Shown here one piece after another: positions 56,258 to 64,000 of a stretch of DNA of 64,000 nucleotides. The position numbers and the translations under genes were made by a program. The first letter of the stretch is position 1, and each line of letters starts with the position of its first letter. This DNA is from Streptomyces sp. NRRL S-31 (GTDB lineage: Bacteria; Actinomycetota; Actinomycetes; Streptomycetales; Streptomycetaceae), in assembly GCF_000718775.1 (NCBI RefSeq), contig NZ_JOCB01000004.1:62001-126000 (forward strand), written 5' to 3'. Below the pieces are notes generated by a model. It searched no databases and was not told where the DNA came from. It saw only the letters and a program-made list of their open reading frames with translations.

Positions 56258-58201
56258 GCCGATCCGAGGACCACCGCCATCGCCACGATCCCGGCCGCCC
56301 GGCCCACCGGCCTGAACCGTCTCCACACCGCGGCGACCCGTCGCTTCCGCTGGCCGGCGACCGCCCCCCACTGGGAGCAACCGGCACTCTTCGCGGTGCT
56401 CGTCCTCGCCGCGGTGCTGTACGGATGGGGCATCGGACACGCCGCGATCCACCCGTTCTACAGCGCGGCGGCCCGGTCGATGGCCACCAACTGGCACGCC
56501 TTCCTCTTCGGCAGCCTCGACCCCAGCGGTTCGATCACCGTCGACAAGCTGCCCGGCGCCCTGTGGCCCGAGGCCGCCGCCGTCCGGTACTACGGCCCGT
56601 ACACCTGGGCGGTCGCGCTGCCGCAGGTCGTCGAGGGCGTGCTCACCGTCTGGCTGCTGCACGGGATCGTACGGTCCTGGGCCGGGCCGTTCGCCGCGCT
56701 GCTCGCCGCGCTGACGCTCACCCTCACCCCGGTCACCGTGGCCGTCAACCGGGCCACCCTCCCGGACACCGCGCTCACCCTGCTGCTGGTGCTGGCCGCC
56801 GGAGCGCTGCAGAAGGCGGTGCGCACCGGGCGGCTGCTGCCGTTGATCACCTGCGGCGTCTGGGTCGGGCTCGGTTTCCAGGCCAAGATGCTGCAAGCGT
56901 GGCTGGTGCTGCCGGCCTTCGCCCTCGTCTACCAACTCGCCGCTCCCGGGACTCCCTTGAAACGGGCCCTGCGCCTCCTGCTCGGCGGTGCGGTCGCGCT
57001 GGCCGTCTCCTGCTCCTGGACACTGCTCGTCTGGGCGACGCCCGCCGCCGACCGCCCCTATGTCGACGGCACCTCCGACAACAACCCGTTCAGCCTGGTC
57101 TTCGCCTACAACGGCCTGAGCCGCTTCGCCGGCGACTCCGGCACGCTCGGCGCCGTCCAGGGCACCGCCGCCAGCCGCACCACCACGAACACCGGCTGGG
57201 GGATGCTGGTCAACCACACGGTCGGCCCGCAGGTCGCCTGGTTCCTGCCGCTCGCCGTGCTCGCCGCGGTGCTGGGCGTCGTATGGCGTGCCCGGCGACC
57301 GCGGACCGACCCGCTGCGCACGGGTTTCCTGCTCTGGAGCGGCTGGCTGGCCGTGCACGTCGTGGCGTTCGGCACCTCCAGCGGCAACCACGCCTACTAC
57401 ACCGCCGTCATCGCCCCGGCCCTCGCCGCGCTGACCGGCGGCGGGCTCGCGCTCTTCTGGTCCGAGTACGCGGCGCGCGGTCCGCGGCGCGCGGCCCTGC
57501 CGTCGGCGATCGTGCTCACGGTCGTGTGGGCGCTGGTGCTCGACCGGCCGACCCGGTTCGTCTCCTGGCTGCTGCCGCTCGCCGTGATGCTCGCCCTGTG
57601 CGGCGCGCTCGGCCTGTGGACCCGCGGGCCGCGCACGCCCCGCCGCATGGTGCACACCGCCCTGGCCGCCGGGATCGCGGCCATGCTGGTCGTACCGGCC
57701 GGCTGGGCCGTCGCCTGTCTCGACCCGTCCTACGCCGGCGCCCCCATCACGCCGATGGCGGGCCCGGTCGGCAGCGCTTACCACGACGCCGTCCACCACC
57801 GCGCCCCCGTCCGCAGGATCGGGCTCGACGAGCCCAGCACCCGCGACCGCGCCCTGCTCGACTACCTCACCGCGCACCGCCACGGCGAGAAGTACCTGCT
57901 CGCCACCCAGGCCGCCTACTCGGCGGAGCCCCTGCTGCGGGCCGGCTCCGAGCCCATACTCGTCATGGGCGGTTTCACCGGCAACACCCCCTTCCCCACC
58001 GTCCGGCAGCTCGGCACCCTCGTCACCACCCATCAGCTCCGCTTCGCCCTGCTCACCACCCGGCGCCCCACCACGCCCGCCACCACCTGGGTGAAGTCCC
58101 ACTGCGCACCGGTCCGCCCCACCGCCTACGGCCGCCGCGCCGACGGCAGCTTCACCCTCTACGACTGCGGCCGGAAGACCTCGCGCGCGGTCGAGCGGTG
58201 A
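56240..58201 (+). CDS. GT39/ArnT-like membrane glycosyltransferase (YkcB type)
   Basis: A 653-aa GT-C fold enzyme with about eleven TM helices. The first extracytoplasmic loop carries NWHAFLFGSLDPSGSITVDK, the catalytic-loop region of this family, and ATLPDTALTLLLVLAAGAL. A C-terminal soluble domain begins around LDPSYAGAPITPM. It uses polyprenyl-phosphate sugars to glycosylate lipids or proteins outside the cytoplasm in family members. GTG 56240 overlaps the relay ORF stop. Its place in the pgs operon suggests modification of the polymer or its anchor; that is inference. Confidence 0.85.
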   Translation: MTSRSTADPRTTAIATIPAARPTGLNRLHTAATRRFRWPATAPHWEQPALFAVLVLAAVLYGWGIGHAAIHPFYSAAARSMATNWHAFLFGSLDPSGSITVDKLPGALWPEAAAVRYYGPYTWAVALPQVVEGVLTVWLLHGIVRSWAGPFAALLAALTLTLTPVTVAVNRATLPDTALTLLLVLAAGALQKAVRTGRLLPLITCGVWVGLGFQAKMLQAWLVLPAFALVYQLAAPGTPLKRALRLLLGGAVALAVSCSWTLLVWATPAADRPYVDGTSDNNPFSLVFAYNGLSRFAGDSGTLGAVQGTAASRTTTNTGWGMLVNHTVGPQVAWFLPLAVLAAVLGVVWRARRPRTDPLRTGFLLWSGWLAVHVVAFGTSSGNHAYYTAVIAPALAALTGGGLALFWSEYAARGPRRAALPSAIVLTVVWALVLDRPTRFVSWLLPLAVMLALCGALGLWTRGPRTPRRMVHTALAAGIAAMLVVPAGWAVACLDPSYAGAPITPMAGPVGSAYHDAVHHRAPVRRIGLDEPSTRDRALLDYLTAHRHGEKYLLATQAAYSAEPLLRAGSEPILVMGGFTGNTPFPTVRQLGTLVTTHQLRFALLTTRRPTTPATTWVKSHCAPVRPTAYGRRADGSFTLYDCGRKTSRAVER

Positions 58202-58411
58202 GCGCCGAGGCGCGGTTGACCGGTCGCGCCCGGGCGAGGGGCTGACGTCCCCGCTGTCCGTCGCGCACGGCTCCGCCCCGAAAAGCCGGAACCGGTGGGT
58301 CGGGACTGTCCGGCCGGCGCCGCCGTCCCTACGGTGGGGGGAGCACCAGCTCCTCGTCCGCCGCCGCGGGCCGCGCCCCCGGGGCCGGGCCCCGGGAAGG
58401 AGAACGGCCGT

Positions 58412-59674
58412 ATGACCGCTGCGTCCCAAGCCCCCCGCCCCGAGACCCCGGAGGCCGCCGCCGGCCCGGCCCTGCTGGAGGAGGCACGCCGGCTGGCACC
58501 CGGAGCGGTCGCCCTGCGCCGCGCCCTGCACCGCGGCCCGGAACTGGGCCTGGACCTGCCGGCCACCCAGCGCCTGGTCCTGGACGCGCTCGACGGCCTC
58601 GGCCTGGAGATCCGCACCGGCCGCGCCCTGTCCTCGGTGACCGCGGTCCTCACCGGGGCGGCCGACGGCCCGACGATCCTGCTGCGTGCCGACATGGACG
58701 CGCTGCCCGTCACCGAGGACACCGGACTGCCGTTCGCCTCGCGGACCGCCGGGCTGATGCACGCCTGCGGGCACGACGTCCACATGGCGATGCTGGTCGG
58801 TGCCGCGCGGCTGCTCGCCGCGCGGCGCGAGAGGTTTCCCGGACGCGTGGTGTTCATGTTCCAGCCCGGCGAGGAGGGCGAGCACGGAGCCCGCCACATG
58901 ATCGAGGAGGGGGTGCTGGAGGCGTCCGGCGCCACCGCCGACGCCGCCTTCGCCCTGCACGTGCAGCCCAACCTGCCGGCGGGCGCGGTACGGCTGCGTC
59001 CGGGACCGCAGATGGCCGCCTCCGATCGGTTCCGGGTCCTCGTCCGGGGGCGCGGCGGGCACGCCTCGGCACCGCACACCACCTGCGACCCGGTGCCGGT
59101 GGCCTGCGAGATCGTGCTCGCCCTCCAGACGGCGGTCACCCGTGGCGTGGCCGCCGACGACAGCGCCGTGCTCAGCGTCACCCGGCTGACCGCCGGCACC
59201 GCGGCCGGGGTGATCCCGGACACCGCGGAACTGGCCGGCACCCTGCGCACCCTGTCCGAGCCGACCCGGCGGCGGCTGCACGAGACCATCGCCCGGGTCG
59301 CCGGCGGGGTGGCCGCCGCGCACGGCGCGACGGCGGAGGCCACCGTCACACCCGGCTACCCGGTCACCGTCAACGACCCCGACTTCACCGACCTCGTCCT
59401 GCGCGCCGCCGGGAACGCGCTCGGCACCGGGGCGGTGGACGTCATGCCGGCCACGCCGATGACGGCGGAGGACTTCTCCTACGTGCTGCGGGCCGTCCCC
59501 GGCGCCCTCGCCTTCCTCGGCGCCTGCCCGCCGGGCCTCGCCCCGCACGAGGCGCCGTCGCTGCACTCGTCCCGCATGGCCGTCGACGAGGAGGTGCTCG
59601 CCACCGGCATCGCCTGCGAGGCCGCCGTGGCGCTGGCCTTCCTCGCGGGCCGGGCACCGCGGGCCGCCCGCTGA
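58412..59674 (+). CDS. M20D-family amidohydrolase
   Basis: A 420-aa metallohydrolase (hippurate hydrolase/N-acyl-amino-acid amidohydrolase type). Metal-binding residues are Cys119, His121 (HACGHDVHMAMLVG) and Glu154-Glu155 (QPGEEGEHGARHM), with RADMDALPV upstream. A dimerisation domain (FRVLVRGRGGHASAPHTTCD) follows. It removes acyl groups from amino acids or small peptides. AAGGAG lies about nine bases before ATG 58412. It is 210 bp after the pgs operon on the same strand; a role in breaking down glutamyl products is possible but unsupported. Confidence 0.9.
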   Translation: MTAASQAPRPETPEAAAGPALLEEARRLAPGAVALRRALHRGPELGLDLPATQRLVLDALDGLGLEIRTGRALSSVTAVLTGAADGPTILLRADMDALPVTEDTGLPFASRTAGLMHACGHDVHMAMLVGAARLLAARRERFPGRVVFMFQPGEEGEHGARHMIEEGVLEASGATADAAFALHVQPNLPAGAVRLRPGPQMAASDRFRVLVRGRGGHASAPHTTCDPVPVACEIVLALQTAVTRGVAADDSAVLSVTRLTAGTAAGVIPDTAELAGTLRTLSEPTRRRLHETIARVAGGVAAAHGATAEATVTPGYPVTVNDPDFTDLVLRAAGNALGTGAVDVMPATPMTAEDFSYVLRAVPGALAFLGACPPGLAPHEAPSLHSSRMAVDEEVLATGIACEAAVALAFLAGRAPRAAR

Positions 59675-59740
59675 CCGCCCACCGTCCGTCAGGGGGTTCC
59701 GGGCGGAACACCCGTGCCGCCCGGCCCCGTTCCGCCCGCA

Positions 59741-59776
59741 CGACCCGCACGACCCGCACGACCCGCACGACCCGCA
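59741..59776. repeat. 9-bp tandem repeat CGACCCGCA x 4
   Basis: Four exact units, preceded by a one-base variant (CCGCCCGCA, 59732-59740) and followed by degenerate copies. Lies between the amidohydrolase gene and the frameshifted gene. Confidence 0.85.
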
Positions 59777-59811
59777 CCGCCCGTGCCGCCCGCACGGCCC
59801 GTGCCACCCTC

Positions 59812-60338
59812 GTGGCCCGCCGCCGCGCCCCCGGCCCCCGCCGCGCCCCCACGGGTGTTCACCGCGCCCCGGCCCCCGCCACGCCCCCACGGGCGTTCAC
59901 CGCGCCGCCCGCTGCGATGACGCCCCCGCGGGCGGTGTCCGCACAGTCCGCCGCCCACCCGCTTCCGCCCGCGCCGCCCGCGGCACCGTCGCCGGGCCCC
60001 TACGGCTTCGGGCCGCCGCTGCCGTACGACACCCCGGGGGTCGTGCTCGCCGACGCGGACTCCGGCGTGGTCGTCAACGCGGCCGGCGTGCTGTTCCAAG
60101 TGGGCGCCGCCGCGGCCGACTTCCCGTGGCACGAGATCGCGCGCGTCGAACGCGCCCGGCGCGGCAACCGCCTGACGCTCGTCGTCGGACTGCGGGACGG
60201 CGGCGTGTACTCCTGCGAGCCGAACGCCCGCCGCGAGGCCGGCTCATCGACTGGATCGCCCAGCTCGACCCGGTCCTCACCCGGTACCTGATCCGGTGCG
60301 GAGACGGTGGCAACCGCCCCGCCGGTCGCGCGACTTGA
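59812..60338 (+). pseudogene. Frameshifted gene for a Pro-rich protein with a small PH-like domain
   Basis: From GTG 59812 the frame encodes a Pro/Ala/Arg-rich stretch (possible later start ATG 59917) and a conserved-looking domain: DTPGVVLADADSGVVVNAAG, DFPWHEIARVERARRGNRLT, VVGLRDGGVYSCEPNARREA. It then reads nonsense to 60291. The frame one base over continues sensibly as LIDWIAQLDPVLTRYLIR to TGA at 60338. Restoring one C in GCCGG (60238-60242) joins them as REARLIDW. Either a real inactivating deletion or a sequencing error in a C run. Function unknown. Confidence 0.6.
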
Positions 60339-60427
60339 CGCCGACCAGGCTTGAACCGGCCACGTCCTGGGCACGGACCTCCTACCGGTGTGGCAGAGCC
60401 GGGCGTCGCCGTCAGGAGGAGGTCGTC

Positions 60428-60529
60428 ATGGACCGTCGGATCCGGGTACGTGTCAGCCGGCGGCCCGCCGCCCCGCGCGGGCAGGAGATCGACCGCAGGA
60501 CGCCCTCGGGACGCGTGCTGCCGTACTGA
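60428..60529 (+). CDS. 33-aa basic small protein
   Basis: Reads MDRRIRVRVSRRPAAPRGQE and 13 more residues (IDRRTPSGRVLPY). An excellent ribosome binding site (AGGAGGAGG, 60414-60422) lies five bases before the ATG, better than most in the window. Ten arginines and no hydrophobic segment. It sits 67 bp before the STAS gene. No homologue is recognised; translation is inferred from the ribosome binding site only. Confidence 0.5.
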   Translation: MDRRIRVRVSRRPAAPRGQEIDRRTPSGRVLPY

Positions 60530-60596
60530 TTCGGCGGGCCGAGGGGAGCGCGGACGGATACGGGGCACACGTGTACCCGTGCGGCTGGGAGAGGGC

Positions 60597-60935
60597 GTGA
60601 GCGGATCCGGGCCGGCGCCCGCGGCGCCGCGGCTCGACGTGTACCCGCTGACCGGGCGGACCGGGTTCCGGGCCGCGGGCGAGGTGAGCCTGTCCACGCG
60701 CGATGTCTGGGAGCGCGCGCTGGAGCGGGCCGTCCGCGGCGGCGGGGACGTGTACCACCTGGAGCTGTCCGCGGTGACCTTCGTCGACGTCGCGGGCGCC
60801 GGCGCGCTGGCGGACGCCGCCCGGAGCCTCGGCGGCCGCGGCCGGCTGGTGCTGGACCGGCCGCCGCGTTCCCTGCCGCGCGTACTGGAGCTGCTGTGGC
60901 CCGGTCTCCCGGGAATCGAGGTGTCGTCGTCATGA
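60597..60935 (+). CDS. STAS-domain anti-sigma factor antagonist
   Basis: A 112-aa single STAS domain (LDVYPLTGRTGFRAAGEVSL ... VYHLELSAVTFVDVAGAGAL ... GRLVLDRPPRSLPRVLELL). The usual phosphorylatable Ser/Thr in the DSSG-type loop is replaced by DVAGAG, so classical phospho-switching may be absent. GTG 60597 has GAGAGGG close upstream. The stop overlaps the next gene's ATG by 4 nt. Confidence 0.85.
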   Translation: MSGSGPAPAAPRLDVYPLTGRTGFRAAGEVSLSTRDVWERALERAVRGGGDVYHLELSAVTFVDVAGAGALADAARSLGGRGRLVLDRPPRSLPRVLELLWPGLPGIEVSSS

Positions 60936-61918
60936 CCAGGGTGGTCGAACCCCTGGAACCGTTCGTGCATCCCGCGCTGTTCTACGGTGACGCGCGGGAG
61001 TACCTGGCCGGCACGGTGCCGTTCGTCCGTGCGGCGCTGGCCGCGGACGAACCGGTCGCGGTCGCCGTCCCGGGGGAGAACCTGCGGCTGATCCGGGACG
61101 AACTGGGCGCGGACGGCGCCGCCGTGCGGTTCCTGGACATGCGGGAGGCCGGCCGCAACCCCGGCCGGATCATCCCCGGCGTGCTGCGCGCCTTCGCCGA
61201 CGGGCAGCCCCCCGGCCGGCGGGTCCGGATCATCGGCGAGCCCGTCTGGGCGGGCCGCCGCCCGGCCGAGTACCCGGCCTGCGCCCAGCACGAGGCGCTG
61301 ATCAACGTGGCGTTCCAGGGCCGCGAGGTCACCATCCTGTGCCCGTACGACACCGCCCGCCTGGACGAGCGGGCGCTCGCCGACGCGGCTGCCACCCACC
61401 CGCTCGTCGTCCCGGCCGGGTCCGGCACCGGGCGCACCAGCGCGGCCTACGACCCCGAGGGCGTCATCGCCCGCTACAACGTGCCGCTGCCGCCCGCCCC
61501 CGACGCCGGTCCCCAGGCGTTCGGCGCCGCCTTCGACGCGGCCTCGCTGTCCGCCGTCCGGCACCTGGCCACCGACCACGGCGCCCGGCTGGGACTGACC
61601 GGCCTCGCCCTGGAGAACCTGGCGCTGATCACCGCGGAGCTGACCACCAACAGCGTGGTCCACGGCGGCGGGACGGGCACGCTCACGGTGTGGCCCGAGG
61701 ACGGGTCCGTGCTGTGCGAGGTCCGTGACCGGGGCCGCCTCACCGACCCGCTGGCCGGCCGCCGCCCCGCCGCCCGCGACCAGCGCGGCGGACGCGGGCT
61801 GCTGCTGGTCAACCTGCTGGCGGACCTGGTGCGCACGCACACCGGGCCCGAGGGCACGACCATCCGCTGCCACCTGGGACGGCGGGACCCCGACGAGCCG
61901 GGCCGCCGCCCCGGGTGA
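60932..61918 (+). CDS. MEDS-domain / HATPase anti-sigma regulatory protein
   Basis: A 328-aa protein. Residues 1 to about 175 match the MEDS (methanogen/methylotroph sensory) domain: FVHPALFYGDAREYLAGTV, PVAVAVPGENLRLIRDEL, QHEALINVAF, TILCPYDTARL. Residues about 200-320 are a GHKL ATPase of the RsbW type with N-box ENLALITAELTTNSVVHGGG and G2-box GGRGLLLVNLLADLV. No phospho-acceptor domain is present. Co-translated with the STAS protein (ATGA overlap), forming a partner-switching module; its sigma factor is not in the window. Confidence 0.9.
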   Translation: MTRVVEPLEPFVHPALFYGDAREYLAGTVPFVRAALAADEPVAVAVPGENLRLIRDELGADGAAVRFLDMREAGRNPGRIIPGVLRAFADGQPPGRRVRIIGEPVWAGRRPAEYPACAQHEALINVAFQGREVTILCPYDTARLDERALADAAATHPLVVPAGSGTGRTSAAYDPEGVIARYNVPLPPAPDAGPQAFGAAFDAASLSAVRHLATDHGARLGLTGLALENLALITAELTTNSVVHGGGTGTLTVWPEDGSVLCEVRDRGRLTDPLAGRRPAARDQRGGRGLLLVNLLADLVRTHTGPEGTTIRCHLGRRDPDEPGRRPG

Positions 61919-61972
61919 CGGCGGTCACGGCGGGCCACGGGCACGGCGGCGGCCGGCCGGGGCCGCGCCGGG

Positions 61973-63010
61973 TCAGGCGGCCAGGGGGTTCAGGACCAGC
62001 GGTTCGATGCGGCCCTCCAGCATGGCGCCCAGGCCCTGGGCCGCGCAGATGTCCGGGCGCTCGGCGATGTGCACCGGCATCCGGGTGGCCTCCCGCAGCA
62101 TCTGGTCGAACCCCGGCAGCAGCGCCGAGCCGCCGACCATCGTGATCCCGCGGTCGGCGAGGTCGGCCACCAGATCGGGCGGGCAGTCGCGCAGCACCTG
62201 CCCGATGCCGTCCAGGACGGCCGTCAGCGGCGTCTGGATCGCCTCGCGCACGGCGGCGGTGTCCACCCGCACACTGCGGGCCAGCCCCGTGACCACGTCC
62301 CGGCCGTGGATCTCCGCCGACGCCGGGCCGTGCTCGGTGATCCCGTTGCCGGACAGGGCCAGCTGGAGCGGCCGTACCGACTGGGTGGGCAGCATCAGCG
62401 CGTGCTGGTGCCGCAGGTGCTGCACGACCGCGTGGTCCACGGCCTCGCCGCCCACCGGAACGCGCGCGGCGGCGACGAAGGAGCCCAGCGAGAGCACCGC
62501 GACCTGGGTGGCCGCCGCCCCGCACACCATGATCATGGTGGCCTCGGGCCGCTCCACCGGCAGCCCGCACCCCACCGCCGCGGCGATCAGCGTGTCCACC
62601 AGCTCCACCCGGCGCGCCCCCAGTCCGGCCAGCGTCTCGATCGTCGCCCGCCGCGCCAGCGGATCGGCGGCGTGCGGGGCGCAGGCCGCCGCCCGCAACC
62701 GTGGCTTGCGGCGCAGCATCCGGCGCGTCTTGTCGCCCAGCAGGTGCCGCAGCATGCGCTGGGCCATCTCGATGTCGACCACCGTGCCACCGGAGACGGG
62801 CCGTACGACCTTGATGTAGTCCGGGGTGCGTCCCGTCATCCGCTCCGCGAACTCGCCCACGGCGATCAGCGCGCCGGTGCGCGTGTTCACGGCCGCGGCC
62901 GAGGGCTGGTCCACCACCAGACCGACGCCCCGCACGTACACCCGGGTGCGGGCCGCGCCCAGGTCGACGGCGAAGTGGCAGCGGCGCAACTGCTCCAGGC
63001 TGACGGTCAC
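61973..63010 (-). CDS. mbl: MreB-like actin homologue Mbl
   Basis: A 345-aa bacterial actin. Phosphate 1 (FAVDLGAARTRVYVRG), the VRPVSGGTVVDIEMAQRMLR segment, phosphate 2 (MIMVCGAAATQVAVLSLG) and the adenosine motif (GITMVGGSALLPGFDQML) are visible. The phosphate loops deviate from MreB (Ala-Ala in place of Thr-Ala; Cys-Gly-Ala in place of Asp-Ile-Gly), as I recall for streptomycete Mbl, which is tied to spore wall formation. Stands alone next to the MEDS/STAS pair, tail to tail with it. Confidence 0.88.
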   Translation of the reverse strand: MTVSLEQLRRCHFAVDLGAARTRVYVRGVGLVVDQPSAAAVNTRTGALIAVGEFAERMTGRTPDYIKVVRPVSGGTVVDIEMAQRMLRHLLGDKTRRMLRRKPRLRAAACAPHAADPLARRATIETLAGLGARRVELVDTLIAAAVGCGLPVERPEATMIMVCGAAATQVAVLSLGSFVAAARVPVGGEAVDHAVVQHLRHQHALMLPTQSVRPLQLALSGNGITEHGPASAEIHGRDVVTGLARSVRVDTAAVREAIQTPLTAVLDGIGQVLRDCPPDLVADLADRGITMVGGSALLPGFDQMLREATRMPVHIAERPDICAAQGLGAMLEGRIEPLVLNPLAA

Positions 63011-63169
63011 GGCGGATCCTCCCGAGTGCGCGGGCCTTGCGGGCCCCGCCTGTTCGGCGGGCTCACTGGCATCCTGTGCGGGGCCGGGAGCGGACGCCCG
63101 CTGTGGACGGCCGGGCGGGGTGCCGCCGAACGGGCGTATTCCCCGGGCCGTACCGGAGTGTCGGCCGCC

Positions 63170-63982
63170 TCAGGCCGTGCGGATGGCCTCCAGCAGCGGT
63201 TCCAGGGAGGAGACGGTGACCTCGCTGCCCTCCTCGCGCAGACGTCGGCGCCCGGCCGGGTTGGGGGCGTAGCCGATGAAGCGGAGGCCGAGCTGTTGGG
63301 CGGCGGTGAGTTCGGCGACCGAGGAGCTGATCAGCACACCGCCGCGGGCGGGGGTGCCGACGGCGTCCAGGGCGCGCAGCAGGCAGTCCGGGTGCGGAGT
63401 CAGCAGACCGAGGTCGTCTCGGCGGCCGTGGACGCCCGCGAAAGGCAGGCGGTGGGGCTCCAGACAGCGGTGCACGGCCGGGGTGGACACGTCCGTCACC
63501 ACGCTGACGCGTCGGCCGGAGTGGTGCACGGCGCGGACCAGGGGCAGGGCGCGGTGCGTGGTGGGCGCGTCGGGCACGGCCCGCAGCTCCAGGGCGTCGA
63601 GGCGGGTCCTCAGCAGGGGGCCGAGCCGGTCGTGCGCGAAGGCCCGCAGCAGGTCCAGCGGATGGGCGAACGCCTCCCGGCCGGTGGCGCTCGCGACGGG
63701 CAGCGACCGGCCCGCCAGCGCGTCCTGCGGATCGCGGTGCTCGCTCACGACCGCCAGCAGGTCGAGCACCGCCTCCCGCGCGGTGTGCGCGGTGAACAGC
63801 CGGGCGAGCGGCCCCTCGAAGCCGACCAGGACCGTCTCGGCGTCGGCGAGGAGGGCGGTCAGCCGCCGGCGGGACGGCACCGGTGGCTCGGCCGCGGGCA
63901 CCGGCGCCCACTCCGGGGCCAGCCGCACGGTGTACGACACCGCCAGCCCCGGCACCGGCCAGTCGGTCACGCCCGTGTTCAC
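63170..63982 (-). CDS. HAD-like protein with degenerate active site (start may lie beyond window)
   Basis: At least 270 aa. The HAD fold is recognisable from motif I position VLVGFEGPLARLF, motif II SVVTDVST, and a C-terminal LTPHPDCLLRALDAVG ... GVLISSSVAELTAAQQLGL. The nucleophile motif DxD is replaced by G-F-E, and the usual acidic pair near motif IV reads SSSVAEL, so phosphatase activity is unlikely. GTG 63982 gives a possible start, but the frame stays open to the right edge (64000), so the true start may be outside. Confidence 0.68.
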   Translation of the reverse strand: MNTGVTDWPVPGLAVSYTVRLAPEWAPVPAAEPPVPSRRRLTALLADAETVLVGFEGPLARLFTAHTAREAVLDLLAVVSEHRDPQDALAGRSLPVASATGREAFAHPLDLLRAFAHDRLGPLLRTRLDALELRAVPDAPTTHRALPLVRAVHHSGRRVSVVTDVSTPAVHRCLEPHRLPFAGVHGRRDDLGLLTPHPDCLLRALDAVGTPARGGVLISSSVAELTAAQQLGLRFIGYAPNPAGRRRLREEGSEVTVSSLEPLLEAIRTA

Positions 63983-64000
63983 CGCCCGCTGGGCGGCGCC

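Noticed and set aside
59741..59776. 9-bp repeats as a CRISPR array
   Set aside because: Repeats are contiguous without spacers and no cas genes are present; this is a simple tandem repeat.
56027..59890. 1287-codon open frame on the minus strand
   Set aside because: Antisense to the glycosyltransferase and amidohydrolase genes; Gly/Arg/Gln-rich shadow without ribosome binding site or domain.

Overview
The window is about 72-75% GC by eye. It has GTG starts, many 1-4 nt start/stop overlaps and a gene set (HrdA-type sigma factor, Mbl, ROK and TetR regulators, Tat-secreted lipoproteins, MEDS/STAS anti-sigma pair) that points to a Streptomyces chromosome, probably the conserved core or near-core. 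From memory, the order (zinc transporter, glyS, chitinase ... ppdK ... nirBD ... nitrate reductase ... dnaG, hrdA ... mbl) resembles the S. coelicolor SCO2450-2510 interval; no search was run to confirm this.

Layout. 0-3.9 kb: the end of a zinc ABC transporter (znuC start, znuA) with two Zur-box-like palindromes, then glyS convergent with a GH18 chitinase that carries the classic chitinase-promoter repeats. 3.9-9.5 kb: an aldo/keto reductase lacking the usual catalytic His plus a TetR regulator, a small secreted protein, a 750-bp non-coding stretch with an imperfect internal duplication, a 14-TM drug exporter and the tRNA-dihydrouridine synthase dusB. 9.5-16.1 kb: a membrane sulfatase, two glycoside hydrolases with a 4-nt overlap, and a divergent ROK repressor. 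16.1-23.3 kb: ppdK behind an unusual leader (two copies of a 14-bp palindrome flanking a 12-bp hairpin), a DUF4232 secreted protein, and a sugar-type ABC importer without an ATPase.

23.4-38.1 kb holds a dispersed nitrate-assimilation set: nirD, nirB and a NirB-like FAD protein in one overlapping operon, a molybdopterin nitrate reductase, and a CbiX sirohydrochlorin chelatase that would supply siroheme precursor for NirB. GlnR-box-like sequences lie in front of the nir operon and cbiX, and a weaker one in front of the nitrate reductase. Interleaved are a DUF1801 protein, a class F sortase with a secreted partner, an M4 metalloprotease, an arylamine N-acetyltransferase, a beta-helix-repeat membrane protein and a SanA-like protein. 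38.3-44.3 kb is housekeeping: dNTPase (dgt), an FAD reductase, primase (dnaG) and the sigma factor. 44.3-50.6 kb: a heterodimeric ABC exporter, an FGGY sugar kinase, a small YtxH-like protein and three tRNAs (Asn, Asn, CAT).

51-58.2 kb is the most unusual part: one operon with a 756-aa double-sensor/double-HAMP membrane protein lacking any output domain, PgsB and PgsC homologues (poly-gamma-glutamate ligase core) without a recognisable PgsA, a Tat-exported NlpC/P60 hydrolase, and a GT39-type membrane glycosyltransferase. The last junction contains a 29-bp tandem duplication that produces a 10-codon relay ORF between two GTGA overlaps. 58.4-64 kb: an M20D amidohydrolase, a frameshifted small gene, a 33-aa basic peptide with a strong ribosome binding site, a STAS/MEDS-kinase-like anti-sigma pair, mbl, and a HAD-like protein that has lost its nucleophile.
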